Source of the DNA: CALZFJ01 sp964459845
GTDB lineage: Bacteria > Bacteroidota > Bacteroidia > Bacteroidales > Muribaculaceae
Assembly: GCA_964459845.1 (NCBI GenBank)
Contig: CAYWOC010000018.1
Coordinates: forward strand, 1-46,063
Length of the DNA: 46,063 nt
Reading direction: 5' to 3'
The notes below the pieces were generated by a model. The model worked only from the letters and a program-made list of their open reading frames with translations, had not been told where the DNA came from and did no database searches. The translations under genes were made by a program, and so were the position numbers. This document shows positions 34,233-42,598 of the stretch, in pieces. How positions within the stretch are numbered: position 1 is the stretch's first letter; each line of letters begins with the position of its first letter.

Positions 34233-34652
34233 GACCTTCCACTGCGGGACGGCTCCAACTATGCCGTGAACGACCAGAACTTCCACTGGGTAGTGGTCCA
34301 TGAGTTTGAACGCCACGGCTGGCAGGTCATCGACGTGTACCTTGGCAACCCGATGCGACACGACGAGAAGTATCTCCTCATCAACCAGGGCTTTGCAGGG
34401 AAGCAACGCCTAATGCCGTACTTCAACCGCCAGAACAACGACGACCTCATCCTTGCTATCCAATCGGCAGGGGTGGAGCGCGGGCGCAACGGATTCCGTA
34501 AAAACAAGTCAATGGAAAAGCATCCCAAATCGGAAGAAGATCTCCTCGAACACCGCACCGACGGCACCGATGCCTTCGACACTCTCTACATCGGCTGTGA
34601 GAAGTTTCCACAGCATGATTTGTACCCAATTTGTGTTGGTGGGGTGAGATAA
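34233..34652 (+). pseudogene. C-terminal fragment of a phage terminase large-subunit-like protein
   Basis: The open frame after a TGA at 34230 reads LRDGSNYAVNDQNFHWVVV, then EFERHGWQVIDVYLGNP, KYLLINQGFAGKQRLMP and EDLLEHRTDGTDAFDTLYIG. The nuclease-domain-like Asp/Glu pattern and overall style match terminase C-termini of Bacteroidetes prophages. The N-terminal ATPase part is missing and no head or tail genes are nearby. Confidence 0.55.
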
Positions 34653-34658
34653 CTGTTG

Positions 34659-34666
34659 TAAATTTG
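34659..34666 (+). promoter_or_regulatory. -7 box for the lipoprotein gene
   Basis: TAAATTTG, with TTGG near -33 at a 19-base spacing, and the ATG at 34698 about 31 bases on. Confidence 0.5.
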
Positions 34667-34697
34667 CAGAAAACTAAAAATTATACAAACCATTTCT

Positions 34698-35357
34698 ATG
34701 AATTATTACATTAAAGTTACATCGTTCAAAAACATTGCATTTGGGATTGTCTGCTTTATGATACTTTTGGGGGTATCAAGTTGCCAAAATAAAAATGATT
34801 ATGCTCAAATAATTGAACAGAGAGCAAATACAACCATTGATTTATCTTATGCAAGAATTCATATAGGAGACTCGTTTGATAAATATTGCAATGATAATAA
34901 TATTGTAGCTGATGTTAAATCTGAAAGACTTTCATTGCCTGACGTTTCTTTGCCTAATGGCATGAGAGGAATAGGTGGCAACGTTATGTCTAAAATTTCC
35001 GTTGAACAACACAATAATTCGAACAAAGTTGATGCCATTGTTGTATCAATAGAAAATGAAGGATATGTTCAAGAGAGTTTGGTCAGTGAGTATATTAAGA
35101 AATATGATATGTATTCATATTGTTTGATTTCATATGGCTACCCAGGTTCTGTTACATATCGAGAGGAAAAACTTACCCCAGACGAAAGTTCTGTATTCAC
35201 TCCAGAAACTATATTGGGAGAAACTTTGAAAGCGAAAGAAAATATGAATGATACTAATGCCGCAATTCGATATGTTTGGGAATGGAAAAATTCCACAATT
35301 TCAGTAGTTAGTTCATTTACATCAAATTATGTATATCTGACATTTTCTAAAAATTAG
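34698..35357 (+). CDS. Hypothetical lipoprotein
   Basis: This 219-residue protein has a signal peptide ending in the lipobox LLGVSSC (cysteine at about 29), so it is probably anchored to a membrane. The mature part is rich in Asn, Ser and Tyr, with no known domain. It lies between the inverted repeats A and B and is AT-rich, suggesting it arrived with that element. It may have been an immunity or surface protein; there is no direct evidence. Confidence 0.7.
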   Translation: MNYYIKVTSFKNIAFGIVCFMILLGVSSCQNKNDYAQIIEQRANTTIDLSYARIHIGDSFDKYCNDNNIVADVKSERLSLPDVSLPNGMRGIGGNVMSKISVEQHNNSNKVDAIVVSIENEGYVQESLVSEYIKKYDMYSYCLISYGYPGSVTYREEKLTPDESSVFTPETILGETLKAKENMNDTNAAIRYVWEWKNSTISVVSSFTSNYVYLTFSKN

Positions 35358-35376
35358 ATATTCTGTACTTTCATTG

Positions 35377-35478
35377 AAGTGGAACGACACCTAATCAACC
35401 TCCTTTTTCAGTCTTTGTCTTGCGCCCAACCATCGTGAGACAAGGGCTTTTCTTTTGGGCTGTGGTGTGGACTCCGCC
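35377..35478 (-). repeat. Inverted repeat B, partner of repeat A
   Basis: Reverse complement of 32917-33019 with roughly six differences. It encodes, on the minus strand, the same GRKTKTEKGG end as copy A. Together they bracket about 2.36 kb containing the broken HigBA pair, the phage relics and the lipoprotein. Confidence 0.8.
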
Positions 35479-35575
35479 CCTTTTTCCGCTTCGCTCCAAG
35501 CACCTTTGGCTTTTCGCTATCTCCTGCCGTGCGAAGCATTTCTCATTACGGCAATGTCCAATCCCTCATTTTTAG

Positions 35576-35731
35576 GACAGGAGGTTGGGATTGAACATCT
35601 CCGAGAATTGCCTCGCACGCCTCTCGCAGGAGATAGCAAAAGCCGTGGGAGCTGCGGCTTCCACGGCGCAGCAGGTGGCGCAGCCAAAGAAGAGAAGAGG
35701 GCGCAAGCCAAAGGCTGAGAAGGAGGCTTAG
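35576..35731 (+). pseudogene. C-terminal relic of the same mobile gene (third copy)
   Basis: A 51-codon frame after a TAG at 35573 reads LNISENCLARLSQEIAKAVG and ends KKRRGRKPKAEKEA then TAG. The Ala/Gln/Lys-rich tail resembles nucleoid-protein-like C-termini. It is homologous to repeats A and B. Nothing else is evident between 35479 and 35575. Confidence 0.55.
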
Positions 35732-35825
35732 GCAGCCTTCCACTTCCTCCCAGCTCATAAGGGGAGAGCGGTATGGTCTTTTCTAAATCATTCTGCGAAT
35801 GATATATTTGCAGGAAAAAGCCACA

Positions 35826-35909
35826 ATGATAAACATCCAGTACACACCGCCCCATGCACCATTCCAAGGAAGCATCCCCAAGCATCCATCCCAAGGCGCA
35901 GCCTACTAA
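35826..35909 (+). CDS. Possible 27-residue small ORF
   Basis: It starts MINIQYTPPHAPFQGSIPKH and ends at TAA, behind a TATATTTG box at 35803-35810. It may be a real small peptide or another truncated relic. The rest of 35732-36102 appears degenerate. Confidence 0.25.
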   Translation: MINIQYTPPHAPFQGSIPKHPSQGAAY

Positions 35910-36102
35910 ACAATAAACATTAAACTCCGTGCAATCCATCCACATTTCCACCCTCCGCAAAATCCTCGCATCCCTCCGAACCTCTCGACCTCACCCTTTG
36001 GACAAAGTCTGGCACAATCCAGCACTGGCATCGTTACATCTTCAAGGTCAACGGCATGGAGGTGTATATGTGGGTTCTACACAAAATACTTTTTTGTGTT
36101 AA

Positions 36103-36149
36103 TTTTGGTACCAAAATGGCTGCCAATGAAAAAATGATCACTATCTTTG
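36103..36149 (+). promoter_or_regulatory. Promoter and operator of the Phd/RelE pair
   Basis: TTTTGGTACCAAAA (36103-36116) is a perfect 14-bp palindrome; 25 bases later is the -7 box TATCTTTG (36142-36149). An ACACAAAA/TTTTGTGT hairpin sits just before it (36079-36099). The palindrome is a likely antitoxin binding site. Confidence 0.65.
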
Positions 36150-36176
36150 CAGCGTAAACAATTAAACACTACGATT

Positions 36177-36431
36177 ATGACGATTGTTAGCGCAAGAGAT
36201 TTTAGAGCTAACCAAGGAAAGTATTTTTCCATGGTTAATTCGGGTGAGCATGTGATATTAAAATCGCGTGAAGGCAATTTCCGTCTTGTTCCTGTTACTC
36301 CTACTGACTCAATTTCTGACGGCACTCAAAATATTGCAGCGGATTTGAGAGGAGCACTTCGTGAACTCAAAGAGGTCATTGCTGGCAAGAAACAACTCAA
36401 CACACTTGATAGCTTGATAGATGAATTATAA
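36177..36431 (+). CDS. Phd/YefM-family antitoxin
   Basis: This 84-residue protein has the N-terminal DNA-binding fold of PF02604: MTIVSARDFRANQGKYFSMV, then GEHVILKSREGNFRLVPV. The C-terminal helix (DLRGALRELKEVIAGKKQL) should wrap the toxin. The frame is open from an ATG at 36147, but that lies within the -7 box, so the ATG at 36177 is the start. It overlaps the toxin gene by 11 bases. Confidence 0.85.
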   Translation: MTIVSARDFRANQGKYFSMVNSGEHVILKSREGNFRLVPVTPTDSISDGTQNIAADLRGALRELKEVIAGKKQLNTLDSLIDEL

Positions 36432-36765
36432 TATTATTACTTCAAGCTATTTTGATGTGGCTGCGAAGAAACTTGCCAAGAAATATTCTTCTTTCAAGGA
36501 GGACTTGAAAGCCTTTCGTAAAGAGTTGCTTAAAGACCCACAGCAAGGTACTGAATTGTCGCATGGTATTCGCAAAATCCGTATGGCGATAAAGTCAAAA
36601 GGCAAAGGAAAGTCTGGCGGTGCAAGGATTGTCACATACAATTTCCTTGCAGCAGGAATGGATGGCAAGATTGTTCTTCTGCTCATTTACGATAAGGAGG
36701 ATGCTTCGTCTGTAAAGGTCGATGTCCTCAAACAGATTATCAAAGAAGAGGGTTATCCCCTATAA
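36421..36765 (+). CDS. RelE/ParE-superfamily toxin
   Basis: This is a 114-residue basic protein: YFDVAAKKLAKKYSSFKEDLKAFRKEL forms the helical hairpin, and GIRKIRMAIKSKGKGKSGGA plus RIVTYNFLAAGMDGKIVLLLIYDKED the beta-sheet, ending in a Lys-rich helix. It is the usual partner of the upstream Phd-type antitoxin; the target is probably mRNA on the ribosome, but a ParE-like gyrase target cannot be excluded. The operon ends at a strong terminator (36774-36817). Confidence 0.83.
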   Translation: MNYNIITSSYFDVAAKKLAKKYSSFKEDLKAFRKELLKDPQQGTELSHGIRKIRMAIKSKGKGKSGGARIVTYNFLAAGMDGKIVLLLIYDKEDASSVKVDVLKQIIKEEGYPL

Positions 36766-36773
36766 TACAAAGA

Positions 36774-36817
36774 AAGGGATGTTCCTGTATTAGGAGCATC
36801 CCTTAACTCCTTTTTTT
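36774..36817 (+). terminator. Intrinsic terminator of the Phd/RelE operon
   Basis: AAGGGATG (36774-36781) pairs with CATCCCTT (36797-36804), TCCT/AGGA continues the stem, and a 7-T run follows at 36811-36817. Confidence 0.9.
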
Positions 36818-36843
36818 CTAATAGCTATTCTGAGGTATTTGAC

Positions 36844-37628
36844 ATGTTATTTTCTGGCGAAATGGAACATGAGCGTAAAGTGAGTCTTTTAAGGCGTAGC
36901 ATGATTGTTTCCGCAGATTCATATGAGCCTGTTTCTCGTGGTAGTTACGTAACCTTTGCATGGGGATGGAATGATTGGAATACGATTTTATCAAGAAATA
37001 TAGATAAATCTCGCGAGTTGTTTTCCTATATTTTAAATAATGTAGGAAAACAGTCCATTGAAAAGATCTTGGAAGGCTATATAGAGCAATTTTTGGATAC
37101 GGAGAAAGATTATTCTGAATTTGCTATTGATGATTATTTATTAAACTTTACGCATAATTCAAATGCTTGCGATATGATATGGGGGTTAGAAGACTGGCAA
37201 ATATGCGCAACAGGAGGGACAGGCAGACATACTTCTTTTTTCTCGCGCCGTAATGCATACATTTTAAAAGAATACGGAGCAAATTGGGAAAACAATTCAT
37301 CAGACAATAAATTGGTGTTGGAAGATGGGAAATGGGCTGTTTGGTATTACTCCGACAATTCTTATAGGTCTAATTGCGTTGTTTTTGAATGCGATAGCGT
37401 AAAGTTAGATGTGAGATTTTTTCTGATACAAAGCAATGCGAGATTGTGTTGAAATCATTAGATAATAGTAACATTACACCTCTTGCAGAACATTTGAAAT
37501 TTAAAATGAAAAAAGACTCTATTTCAGAGGCTACTTTTATACATCCTATGAATTCATTTGATATATCTGAAATTAAGACCAAGATAAATTCGATAATGAA
37601 AGATATAACATGGTATTATGCCATTTAA
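36844..37628 (+). pseudogene. Hypothetical protein split by a frameshift
   Basis: The first frame (36844-37452) ends soon after VFECDSVKLDVRFF. If one base is added to the T6 run at 37417-37422, the reading continues SDTKQCEIVLKSLDNSNITP and on to 37628, making one protein of about 260 residues. The second part contains MKKDSISEATFIHPMNSFD. No known domain. The start so close to the terminator and without a promoter suggests the 5' end may also be missing. A sequencing error is possible. Confidence 0.6.
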
Positions 37629-37672
37629 TTCAGCCGTTATTACTTTTTAATATTCAATTCATCAGTAACTAA

Positions 37673-38540
37673 AGTGATAATAAAGAAAACAACATAATAC
37701 TTTATCAGGACGACAATGAAAAACCACGTAGGTCGGTACGCTTTGCAGATAAAGATTTGTGGCTGACACAAAATCAGTTGGCAGAGATATATTGTACTAC
37801 GCAACAGAATATCAGCCAGCATATGGATAATATATATATAATAGATGGAGAACTGACCATAGAGGCAACCGACAAGAAATTCTTGTTAGTTCGCTATGAT
37901 GGCAATCGTCAAGTAAAACGTAACATTGACCATTATAATCTTGACAGGATTATCGCCTTGGGCTATCGCGTACAGTCTCAAGTAGCAACTCGTTTCCGTC
38001 GCTGGGCGACCCAACGGCTTCACGAATACATTCAAAAAGGATTTGCTATGGATGACGAACGATTGAAACAGGGCGGGAACCGGTATTTCCGTGAGCTTTT
38101 GCAGCGCATCAGGGATATTCGCAGCAGCGAGCGTAACTTCTATCAACAAGTCGCGGATATTTATGCCACAGCAACAGACTATGGACCTCTCAGTGAAATG
38201 GTCACAAAACATTCTTCGCCAACGTGCAAAACAAGCTGCATTATGCCGTTCACGAGAATACGGTTGCTGAAATCATCTACAATCGTGTGGATAATAAAAA
38301 ACCTTTTGTCGGAATGACTAATTTAAGGGTAACTATGTGACCAATGACGATGTGAAAATAGCCAAGATATATTTGTCTGAGATTGGACTTCAACGTCTGA
38401 ATCTGCTTGTTTCCGGTTTCTTGGATTTTGCGGAGTTCCAAGCATTGGAAATGATACCTATAACAATGAAAGATTGGATAAAAGCACTCGATAACCAGAT
38501 TATTGCTCATAAACGGAAAGTTCTGATTGGCAAAGGAAAC
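37673..38540 (+). pseudogene. RhuM-family gene with two frameshifts and no start or C-terminus
   Basis: The frame opens after a TAA at 37670 without an ATG and reads IILYQDDNEKPRRSVRF, LWLTQNQLAEIYCTTQQNIS, YRVQSQVATRFRRWATQRL and LLQRIRDIRSSERNFYQQV, the RhuM (PF13310) pattern. One-base losses near 38209-38212 and 38321-38326 shift it to FFANVQNKLHYAVHENTVAE and then YVTNDDVKIAKIYLSEIGLQ. It breaks off near 38540, before the dnaJ terminator. Confidence 0.88.
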
Positions 38541-38573
38541 ATTTTTATGACATCAGCCCTACTTTTTATTATC

Positions 38574-38616
38574 AAAAAAACGAGTGAGCATTATTCAGAT
38601 GAACAATGTTCACTCG
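38574..38616 (-). terminator. Intrinsic terminator of dnaJ
   Basis: On the minus strand a CGAGTGA...TCACTCG hairpin (38581-38616), extended by ACATT/AATGC, is followed by TTTTTTT (38574-38580), 33 bases past the dnaJ stop. Confidence 0.9.
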
Positions 38617-38648
38617 TAAAAGTTCTGATAAGCTATATTCTGCCGACA

Positions 38649-39821
38649 TTAATCAAACAGATGGCGCAGACGAGAGAAGATGTCGCGCTTTTCAGTCTCT
38701 GTCGGGGTCATGTTTGGCGAACCTTGCAGTTTCTCGATAGCTGCCTTTTCGTCGGCATTGAGGTTCTTAGGCACATACACCATGACATTGATTAGCATAT
38801 CGCCATTGCCATAGCCGTTTGGCGAAGGCAATCCTTTGCCACGAAGACGTAGCACCTTGCCCGGCTGCGTACCCGGCTCTATCGTCAGGCGCGCGCGTCC
38901 GTCGATAGTAGGCACTTCCACCTTGCCGCCAAACACGGCTGTCGGGAAGTCAAGAATCAGGTTATAGATGATATTGTTGTCCTCGCGCTGCAATTCTGCA
39001 TCCTTCTCCTCCTCAATCACGATAAGCAGGTCGCCCGGGACTCCGCCATGACGTGCGGCATTGCCCATGCCCTGCATGCTCAATGTCATGCCGTCGGCAA
39101 CTCCGGCAGGTATGTTCACTGTCACAATCTCCTCTTTGCGCTCGATTCCCTCACCGGCGCAATGCGGACATTTCTCGGTGATAATCTTTCCTTCGCCACC
39201 GCACGATGGACACGGAGCGGTGGTCTGCATAGCACCAAGCATCGTCTGGCGCACTTGCGTCACAACACCAGTGCCGTGGCAGTGGCTGCAAGTGGTATAG
39301 GCTGTGCCGCTCTTAGCTCCTGTGCCGTTGCACTCTGAGCAACTCACATAGCGCGGAATCTTCAACTTTTTCTCAACTCCATGAGCCACATCTTTCAGCG
39401 TGACACGAACCTTAACACGAAGGTCGGTGCCACGGTTCTGGCGACGGCGGCCACCGCTGTGGCGACCTCCACCGAAGCCACCAAATCCGCCAATATCGCC
39501 AAATATGTCGCCGAAGTGCGAGAAGATGTCTTCCATCGACATGCCTCCGCCGCTGAAGCCTCCAGCACCGCCAAATCCGCCATTGCCCATGCTGTGGCCA
39601 AACTGGTCGTAGCGGGCGCGCTTATCGGGGTTGCTGAGCACATCGTATGCCTCTGCCGCCTCCTTGAATTTCTCCTCGGCAGCTTTCTTCTCCTCCTCGC
39701 TCTTGCCTGTCTGGCGGTCGGGGTGATACTCTATGGCTTTCTTTCGATATGCCTTCTTTATCTCATCGGCTGTGGCGGTTTTCGACACCCCAAGCACTTC
39801 ATAATAATCTCTTTTCTCCAT
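38649..39821 (-). CDS. dnaJ: Chaperone protein DnaJ
   Basis: This 390-residue co-chaperone delivers substrates to DnaK and stimulates its ATPase. The N-terminal J-domain has HPD in EYHPDRQTGK (about 34); a Gly/Phe-rich stretch (about 75-130) follows; four zinc-binding CxxCxGxG motifs are visible (CSECNGTG, CSHCHGTG, CPSCGGEG, CPHCAGEG). The C-terminal substrate domains are complete. It is last in the ispE-grpE-dnaJ operon. Confidence 0.98.
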   Translation of the reverse strand: MEKRDYYEVLGVSKTATADEIKKAYRKKAIEYHPDRQTGKSEEEKKAAEEKFKEAAEAYDVLSNPDKRARYDQFGHSMGNGGFGGAGGFSGGGMSMEDIFSHFGDIFGDIGGFGGFGGGRHSGGRRRQNRGTDLRVKVRVTLKDVAHGVEKKLKIPRYVSCSECNGTGAKSGTAYTTCSHCHGTGVVTQVRQTMLGAMQTTAPCPSCGGEGKIITEKCPHCAGEGIERKEEIVTVNIPAGVADGMTLSMQGMGNAARHGGVPGDLLIVIEEEKDAELQREDNNIIYNLILDFPTAVFGGKVEVPTIDGRARLTIEPGTQPGKVLRLRGKGLPSPNGYGNGDMLINVMVYVPKNLNADEKAAIEKLQGSPNMTPTETEKRDIFSRLRHLFD

Positions 39822-39921
39822 TGCTTATATTTATGCAGAAACTCTACCACCGCGGTCGTAACCGGTTGATAGAGCAGATATTCTTTTTGATTGGTTAAAT
39901 TTTATATTAAAATATGCGACA

Positions 39922-40506
39922 TTATTGCCCTACCACAACTTTTGCGTGGCGAAGCACCTTGTCGTTGATTTTATATCCCTTCTGCACCGTGTCGATTACC
40001 CTGCCCTTCAATTCCTCTTCAGGTGTCGGGAAGTTGGCGACAGCTTCATGCAGCTCAGTGTCGAACTCGGCTTTGTCGGATTCTATTGCTTTCACACCGT
40101 TAGCCTCAAGATACTTTATAAACTTGTTGTAGATGAGTTCCACGCCCTCTTTTAAGCCTTCAACATCTTTTTGGTCGTTCATTGCCTGCAATGCGCGCTC
40201 AAAGTCGTCAATCACCGGAAGGATGTCCTTCATCGCCTTTTCGGCCGCATTCTTGATGATTTCCACCTTCTCTTTCATGGTGCGCTTGCGAAAGTTGTCG
40301 AATTCAGCCATAAGGAAGAGATATTCTTTCTTCTCCTTCTCAAGCTGCTGCTCAAGGTCGGCAACTTTGGCTTCAAGCTGCGTCTTCTCATCGATTTCGG
40401 CAGCTTCCTCAGCCTCATTTTCAGGCTGTTTCGCCTCTGCATTCACAGTATCTTCTTTCTCGACCTTTTCTTCAAGTTTCTCTTTATTTTCGTTTTTCTT
40501 GCTCAT
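39922..40506 (-). CDS. grpE: Nucleotide exchange factor GrpE
   Basis: This is a 194-residue DnaK nucleotide exchange factor. The N-terminal 60 residues are a highly acidic Glu/Lys region leading into a long coiled coil (EAKVADLEQQLEKEKKEYLFL), then FDNFRKRTMKEKVEIIKNAAEK and the beta domain ending VIDTVQKGYKINDKVLRHAKV, the family signature. It lies 50 bases after ispE and 100 bases before dnaJ. Confidence 0.97.
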   Translation of the reverse strand: MSKKNENKEKLEEKVEKEDTVNAEAKQPENEAEEAAEIDEKTQLEAKVADLEQQLEKEKKEYLFLMAEFDNFRKRTMKEKVEIIKNAAEKAMKDILPVIDDFERALQAMNDQKDVEGLKEGVELIYNKFIKYLEANGVKAIESDKAEFDTELHEAVANFPTPEEELKGRVIDTVQKGYKINDKVLRHAKVVVGQ

Positions 40507-40556
40507 ATCTTATGTCTTATTTTTCGGTATATATTATGCGGATATGCTCAATATCC

Positions 40557-41378
40557 TCACATTTCAATATCAAAAACATTGCCAAACTTTCCGAACGCTT
40601 CCTTATCTGCCATATTGGCACTATCGAAAATCCCGAAAATCGATGAGCCGGAGCCAGACATCGCGGCATATATCGCACCTTTGCGCAGCATCTCAGCCTT
40701 AACCTCTGCGAGCTGCGGAAATGCGGCAAACACGCTCGGCTCGAAGTCGTTGTTCAGCAAGCCCTGCCACTCTCCAATCGGGCGGCGTAGAATATCTGTG
40801 ATAGGACTGTCGCTCGGTTTAGGGGTAACTCTGCTGTAGGCAAGTGCCGTAGGCACCGATATTTCATCGCTCTTCACCAGCAGCATCCTGTAGCCTTTGA
40901 GCGAGAAATCCACCTGCGTCAGCCTGTCGCCTATTCCAGTGGCAAGCATAGGCTCATTATAGATGAAAAATGGGCAGTCGGCACCTATTGTCGCAGCAAG
41001 CTGCGCAAGGCGGGATTTCGGCACATTAAGGTTGAAAATCTCGTTCACTGCAAGCATTGTAAACGCAGCATCAGCCGAACCTCCCCCAAGCCCTGCCCCG
41101 TCGGGGATAATCTTCGTCAAGAAAATATCCACTGCCGGAGCGTCAAACTCGCGCTGCATCAGCCTATAAGCCTTCATAACGAGGTTTTTCTCCACAGGAC
41201 AGTCGATACGCCGGCCGTATGTGGTGAGCGTAGCGTCGTCGCCCTTAGCAGGCACCACCTCAAGCACATCAGTGAGATTGACAGGATAAAACATCGTCTC
41301 GATATCGTGATACCCGTCAGCTCGCTTGCCCACGATATTCAGTCCAAGATTTATTTTTGCATTAGGAAATTTTATCAT
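40557..41378 (-). CDS. ispE: 4-diphosphocytidyl-2-C-methyl-D-erythritol kinase
   Basis: This 273-residue GHMP kinase of the MEP isoprenoid pathway starts FPNAKINLGLNIVGKRADGYHD; the ATP-binding GAGLGGGSADAAF is at about 90 and the C-terminal GSGSSIFGIF closes the fold. The frame is open to 41432, but the promoter -7 box (41408-41415) puts transcription start near 41401, so the ATG at 41378 is used. First gene of the operon with grpE and dnaJ. Confidence 0.95.
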   Translation of the reverse strand: MIKFPNAKINLGLNIVGKRADGYHDIETMFYPVNLTDVLEVVPAKGDDATLTTYGRRIDCPVEKNLVMKAYRLMQREFDAPAVDIFLTKIIPDGAGLGGGSADAAFTMLAVNEIFNLNVPKSRLAQLAATIGADCPFFIYNEPMLATGIGDRLTQVDFSLKGYRMLLVKSDEISVPTALAYSRVTPKPSDSPITDILRRPIGEWQGLLNNDFEPSVFAAFPQLAEVKAEMLRKGAIYAAMSGSGSSIFGIFDSANMADKEAFGKFGNVFDIEM

Positions 41379-41404
41379 CACAAAATGGAATTTATCTAAA
41401 ACAT

Positions 41405-41475
41405 TTGCAAAGATAGTGCAAATCGAATGCATAATATCAAGTTTCCTTGAATATTATGCAGAAATGCCACCTATT
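41405..41475 (-). promoter_or_regulatory. Palindromic promoter repeat, ispE copy
   Basis: TATCTTTG (41408-41415 on minus), TCGATTTGCAC, then nearly perfect arms TGCATAATATCAAG (41428-41441) and 41446-41460 around TTTC. This is the cleanest copy of the module; one extra T is bulged. Confidence 0.7.
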
Positions 41476-41481
41476 CACCTC

Positions 41482-41529
41482 CTACACGCCATATTAGTGC
41501 TTGCAAGATTCGTCAGTTTATCTACCATT
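41482..41529 (-). repeat. Relic of a short coding repeat (copy 1)
   Basis: Read on the minus strand it gives VDKLTNLASTNMACRR, a diverged version of RQQKLMSFASANKACR at 43427-43483, the point where the orphan RHS cassette begins. No other gene is present between 41476 and 41551. Confidence 0.5.
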
Positions 41530-41551
41530 CTTGAGTTGGCTTATGTTTTAT

Positions 41552-42598
41552 TTAGAAAAATCCTTTAAACCGTTTTACATATAAGACACAGGGAAGACTG
41601 TCTCTGATACTAATTTTTGCGACAAAGAAAGTTGAGATATACTTCTTTCGATGAGGAAAAATATTTATTGCCTTATCTGATAAAACATCGCTTATTTCTT
41701 CTTCCTGAAAATTGTCAAACAACTTTTCAACAGTAATTGATGGTTTCTTGTATATCTCCATCTTGCCATTATAGCAATAGATTAGTTCTTTACGGCACCA
41801 CAAAGCCCAACATTCATAATTGTAAATATCTTCTACGAAATATATGTCATCATTTGTTTGATTATAATTTAACCGGTTGAATGCTCTGTTTCGCTTCTTG
41901 ATATTGCATTTTTCCTTTGCTTTATTGCCGATTTCTTGTATCAGCCACTTTGTCTGATAGACAGAGTCAATCATTCTGTTTAACAATTTGAATTTTTTTG
42001 TCGGCAATGCTTTTGATTGAATGTCTCGGCATTTGTTCACTAATAAGTTCCCATTCTTAATCGTAACTTTGAATAAATATCCGGCAGCGTAACTTGCACC
42101 ATAGCAGCTTGAGGATGGTTGAGCTTCTGCGTTATTCTGATTGATCCAGTTTTTCAATTCCGATATTTTATTTTCAGAGATTGAATAAGCTCGTTCTCCA
42201 TTATATGACATAAAGGCTTCTGATGGACTAAAAACGTAAGACTTTAAATTCATACCAGATTCCGGCAGGATATAAACAAGGTCATATACGAAAAGTGTAT
42301 CACCTTCTTGCCCGGAAATTTTCTCATATATTTCTGCTGTTTTTTTCAGAGATAATATTTTCTGTCCATCCACACTTTCTTTTTCTGCAATTAAGTCATA
42401 AAGCCTGGCTGCATTGATATGTGATGCCTCACTCTGAATGTTATCAAGACGAGAATCAGTCTCTGTGCTGATTATGGAATCAACAATCTTCAGGATATTT
42501 TGGCTTCTTGTAGTTTGCTGCTTGTTTCTGTTGCTTGCAGGTTTCCCCGAACAACCAATTAATGCAGATAATACAACTATCAACAGCGTTTTTTTCAT
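41552..42598 (-). CDS. Hypothetical lipoprotein, candidate immunity for the orphan M91 toxin
   Basis: This 348-residue protein has a signal peptide with lipobox SALIGC (cysteine at about 16), so it is a lipoprotein. The mature part is helix-rich near residues 30-90, then a mixed domain with two Cys pairs (KCNIKKRN, YECWALWCRKELIYC). No known family. Its ATG overlaps the stop of the orphan toxin gene by four bases, the usual toxin-immunity order, so it may protect against it. This is context only. Confidence 0.6.
   Translation of the reverse strand: MKKTLLIVVLSALIGCSGKPASNRNKQQTTRSQNILKIVDSIISTETDSRLDNIQSEASHINAARLYDLIAEKESVDGQKILSLKKTAEIYEKISGQEGDTLFVYDLVYILPESGMNLKSYVFSPSEAFMSYNGERAYSISENKISELKNWINQNNAEAQPSSSCYGASYAAGYLFKVTIKNGNLLVNKCRDIQSKALPTKKFKLLNRMIDSVYQTKWLIQEIGNKAKEKCNIKKRNRAFNRLNYNQTNDDIYFVEDIYNYECWALWCRKELIYCYNGKMEIYKKPSITVEKLFDNFQEEEISDVLSDKAINIFPHRKKYISTFFVAKISIRDSLPCVLYVKRFKGFF

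Noticed and set aside
34185..34582. Minus-strand ORFs over the terminase fragment
   Set aside because: The plus-strand frame gives a coherent phage-like protein end; the others are shadows.
35517..35960. 147-codon minus-strand ORF
   Set aside because: It is antisense to the relic frame ending RGRKPKAEKEA and to the small ORF at 35826, and shows low-complexity composition.
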